From NCBI GenBank assembly GCA_034421295.1, contig DAOUKM010000010.1, forward strand, positions 33,162-97,161: a stretch of DNA of 64,000 nucleotides. Direction: 5' to 3'. The position numbers and the translations under genes are program-made. Shown one piece after another: positions 62,804 to 64,000 of this stretch. Origin of the DNA: CAUZIR01 sp034421295 (GTDB lineage Bacteria; Chloroflexota; Dehalococcoidia; Lucifugimonadales; UBA2962). Position 1 is the stretch's first letter; each line of letters opens with the position of its first letter. The notes below the pieces were generated by a model. The model saw only the letters and a program-made list of their open reading frames with translations. It had not been told where the DNA came from and searched no databases.

Positions 62804-63640
62804 GTGATAGATTTCATCGTCGCCCCATTCGAGTACAGCTTCATGATGAGAGCCTTGATTGGCTCAATACTGGTGGGTGTGATGTGTCCCCTGCTTGGTG
62901 CCTACGTGGTGACCAGGAACCTGGCTTTCATAGGGGATGCGCTCGCCCACGCCGTGCTCCCGGGCATGGTGGTCGGGTTTATCGTTGGCATTAACCCGGC
63001 CATAGCCGCGGTCCCGACCGGGATCTCCGTCGCCATGCTGGTCAGGTTTGTGAGTAGGCGTGCGGGACTCAGCACGGATACCGCCATAGGCATCCTCTTT
63101 GCAACCATGTTTGCCCTGGGAATCGTCATGCTGTCAAGGGCTTCGACCGTAAAGATAAATTTGGAAGACCTTCTCTTGGGGGAGATCCTCGCCATATCTC
63201 CGACCGGTATCTACATTTCCTTGGCGATAACCGGGGTGGTGATCCTGGGTCTGTTCTTGTTTCACCATCGTCTGATGTTTACCAGCTTTGACCCGGTGGG
63301 GTCACAGGTGGTCGGTGCACACCCCACCTTGGCCGATTACGTGCTCATGGCGCTGCTTGCCCTCGTCATCGTGATAGGGATTCAGGCGGCGGGCATTATT
63401 CTGGTCATGGCAATGCTCGTAATACCCGCCGCTGCGGCGTACCTGCTGACCAGACGTTTTGTCTCGATGATGATCACGGCCGCGGCCTTAGGGACCGTGG
63501 CCTCTGTGACCGGTCTCTACATCTCCTTCCACTTCAACGTGCCCGCAGGTCCTGCTATGACCCTGGTTGCTAGCGGGATTTTCGTCCTGGTCGCCTTGAT
63601 CAGGCGAAATGCCTTCGTCTTACAGGCCTCTCGCCGATAG
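62804..63640 (+). CDS. Metal ABC transporter permease
   Basis: The 278-residue ABC-3 family permease (ZnuB/AztB-like) starts at GTG 62804 and has about eight helices. Typical segments are SFMMRALIGSILVGVMCPLLGAYVV over two stretches, LAFIGDALAHAVLPGM (the EAA-like loop), GLSTDTAIGILFATMFALGIV and AGIILVMAMLVIPAAAAYLLT. It lies 9 bases after the ATPase gene. With the binding protein it forms a complete importer. Confidence 0.93.
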   Translation: MIDFIVAPFEYSFMMRALIGSILVGVMCPLLGAYVVTRNLAFIGDALAHAVLPGMVVGFIVGINPAIAAVPTGISVAMLVRFVSRRAGLSTDTAIGILFATMFALGIVMLSRASTVKINLEDLLLGEILAISPTGIYISLAITGVVILGLFLFHHRLMFTSFDPVGSQVVGAHPTLADYVLMALLALVIVIGIQAAGIILVMAMLVIPAAAAYLLTRRFVSMMITAAALGTVASVTGLYISFHFNVPAGPAMTLVASGIFVLVALIRRNAFVLQASRR

Positions 63641-63831
63641 CCGTCAACTGCGATCGCCCCGAACAGGTCCGGCGGTCAACGTCGGCCGGCTTCGGGCGCC
63701 GGGGCCGAATCGGGAACGAGACAGCCCCGCAACGGGATCGAACACCTGTCGTGTGGTTGGCTTTGAGTCCAAGTGGATGTGCGGGCCGCCGGGCCCGGGA
63801 TAGGCAGCCTCCCAACTGGCACATAGGTAGG

Positions 63832-63863
63832 GCCCGCGGCCGTGATGGCCGCGGGCTCCGTTT
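63832..63863 (+). terminator. Hairpin terminator after the zinc operon
   Basis: There is a 10-bp GC-rich stem (63832-63841 with 63847-63856), a GTGAT loop, then TCCGTTT. The U-run is short. It lies between the importer operon and a convergent gene, so it probably serves both directions. I see no gene in 63641-63831. Confidence 0.6.
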
Positions 63864-63889
63864 CGTCCTATCGGATCGCAGCTACAGCG

Positions 63890-64000
63890 TTACCGCTCCA
63901 GCCACGTGTTGACGTAGAACGGGATCGCCTTTACCTCAAACCCCTTGAGGTCATTGGTGTGGGGCACTATCGGGAAGAACTGGCCCAGCGACAGCGATGT
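63890..64000 (-). CDS. C-terminus of family-5 ABC substrate-binding protein (partial)
   Basis: The last 36 codons before TAA (63890-63892) read SLGQFFPIVPHTNDLKG, then FEVKAIPFYVNTWLER. This is typical of the C-terminal end of dipeptide/oligopeptide-type (SBP_bac_5) binding proteins, which close with a similar KGF-x-x-Y-x-N-x-W segment. The rest lies beyond the window. Confidence 0.6.
   Translation of the reverse strand, partial: TSLSLGQFFPIVPHTNDLKGFEVKAIPFYVNTWLER

Noticed and set aside
1..64000. CRISPR array or rRNA genes anywhere in the window
   Set aside because: No regularly spaced repeats with unique spacers and no rRNA-like sequence were seen on either strand.

Overview
The window looks like a Chloroflexota genome, most likely the marine SAR202 lineage within or near Dehalococcoidia. 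This rests on gene content and style, not on a marker tree. The host part is GC-rich. Its lipoproteins have a lipobox followed by Thr/Pro/Ala-rich linkers. It also carries the mix of flavin (LLM) oxidoreductase, enolase-superfamily, RraA, phosphotriesterase-like, SMP-30, NHL-repeat and MFS genes that is typical of SAR202 genomes.

Positions 1 to about 14,850 are an accessory island with visibly lower GC. From left to right it holds: the end of a YgjP-type metalloprotease-like gene; a truncated duplicate of a replication-relaxation-like gene, followed by the intact copy; a small gene set ending in a membrane-anchored HTH protein; and a defence-like block. That block contains a 1,326-residue zinc-ribbon/PD-(D/E)xK/RecQ-like helicase, an overlapping coiled-coil protein, an Mrr-type endonuclease, a frameshifted DUF4268 remnant, and a 1,217-residue protein whose architecture matches vertebrate SAMD9. 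A P4-type tyrosine integrase closes the island at 13,560-14,705. A perfect tandem 10-bp repeat lies between it and the first host gene.

Positions 14,862-37,379 are host core and catabolic genes. They include an LLM oxidoreductase, an MBL hydrolase, a pentapeptide-repeat lipoprotein and a cupin protein, then tRNA-Leu(CAA), pcrA and a speD-speE operon. Two phosphotriesterase-like paralogues flank purE-purK. A P1 peptidase, RraA divergent from an MR/MLE enolase, a zinc-type alcohol dehydrogenase, DAHP synthase, an epimerase, an NHL-repeat protein and tRNA-Leu(UAA) follow.

Positions 37,380-38,981 carry little that is recognisable. From 38,982 to 59,000 come a methyltransferase, two MFS carriers, an alr/YbaK/MR-MLE operon, a YceI lipoprotein, DUF3500 and SMP-30 genes, HU, a hydrolase, an MMPL transporter, a large multidomain lipoprotein, a frameshifted DUF3224 gene coupled to DUF1697, and an ABC-F protein.

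The right end (59,562-63,640) is a zinc/manganese ABC importer. A promoter overlapped by a 7-bp inverted repeat precedes it. Its substrate-binding protein is extraordinary: the two lobes of a ZnuA/AztC-type binding protein are separated by a roughly 380-residue AztD-like beta-propeller flanked by two His/Asp/Glu-rich tracts. The window ends in the C-terminus of a family-5 type ABC substrate-binding protein on the minus strand.

The two most notable items are the RecQ/coiled-coil/Mrr/SAMD9-like block and the AztC-AztD-type fusion.
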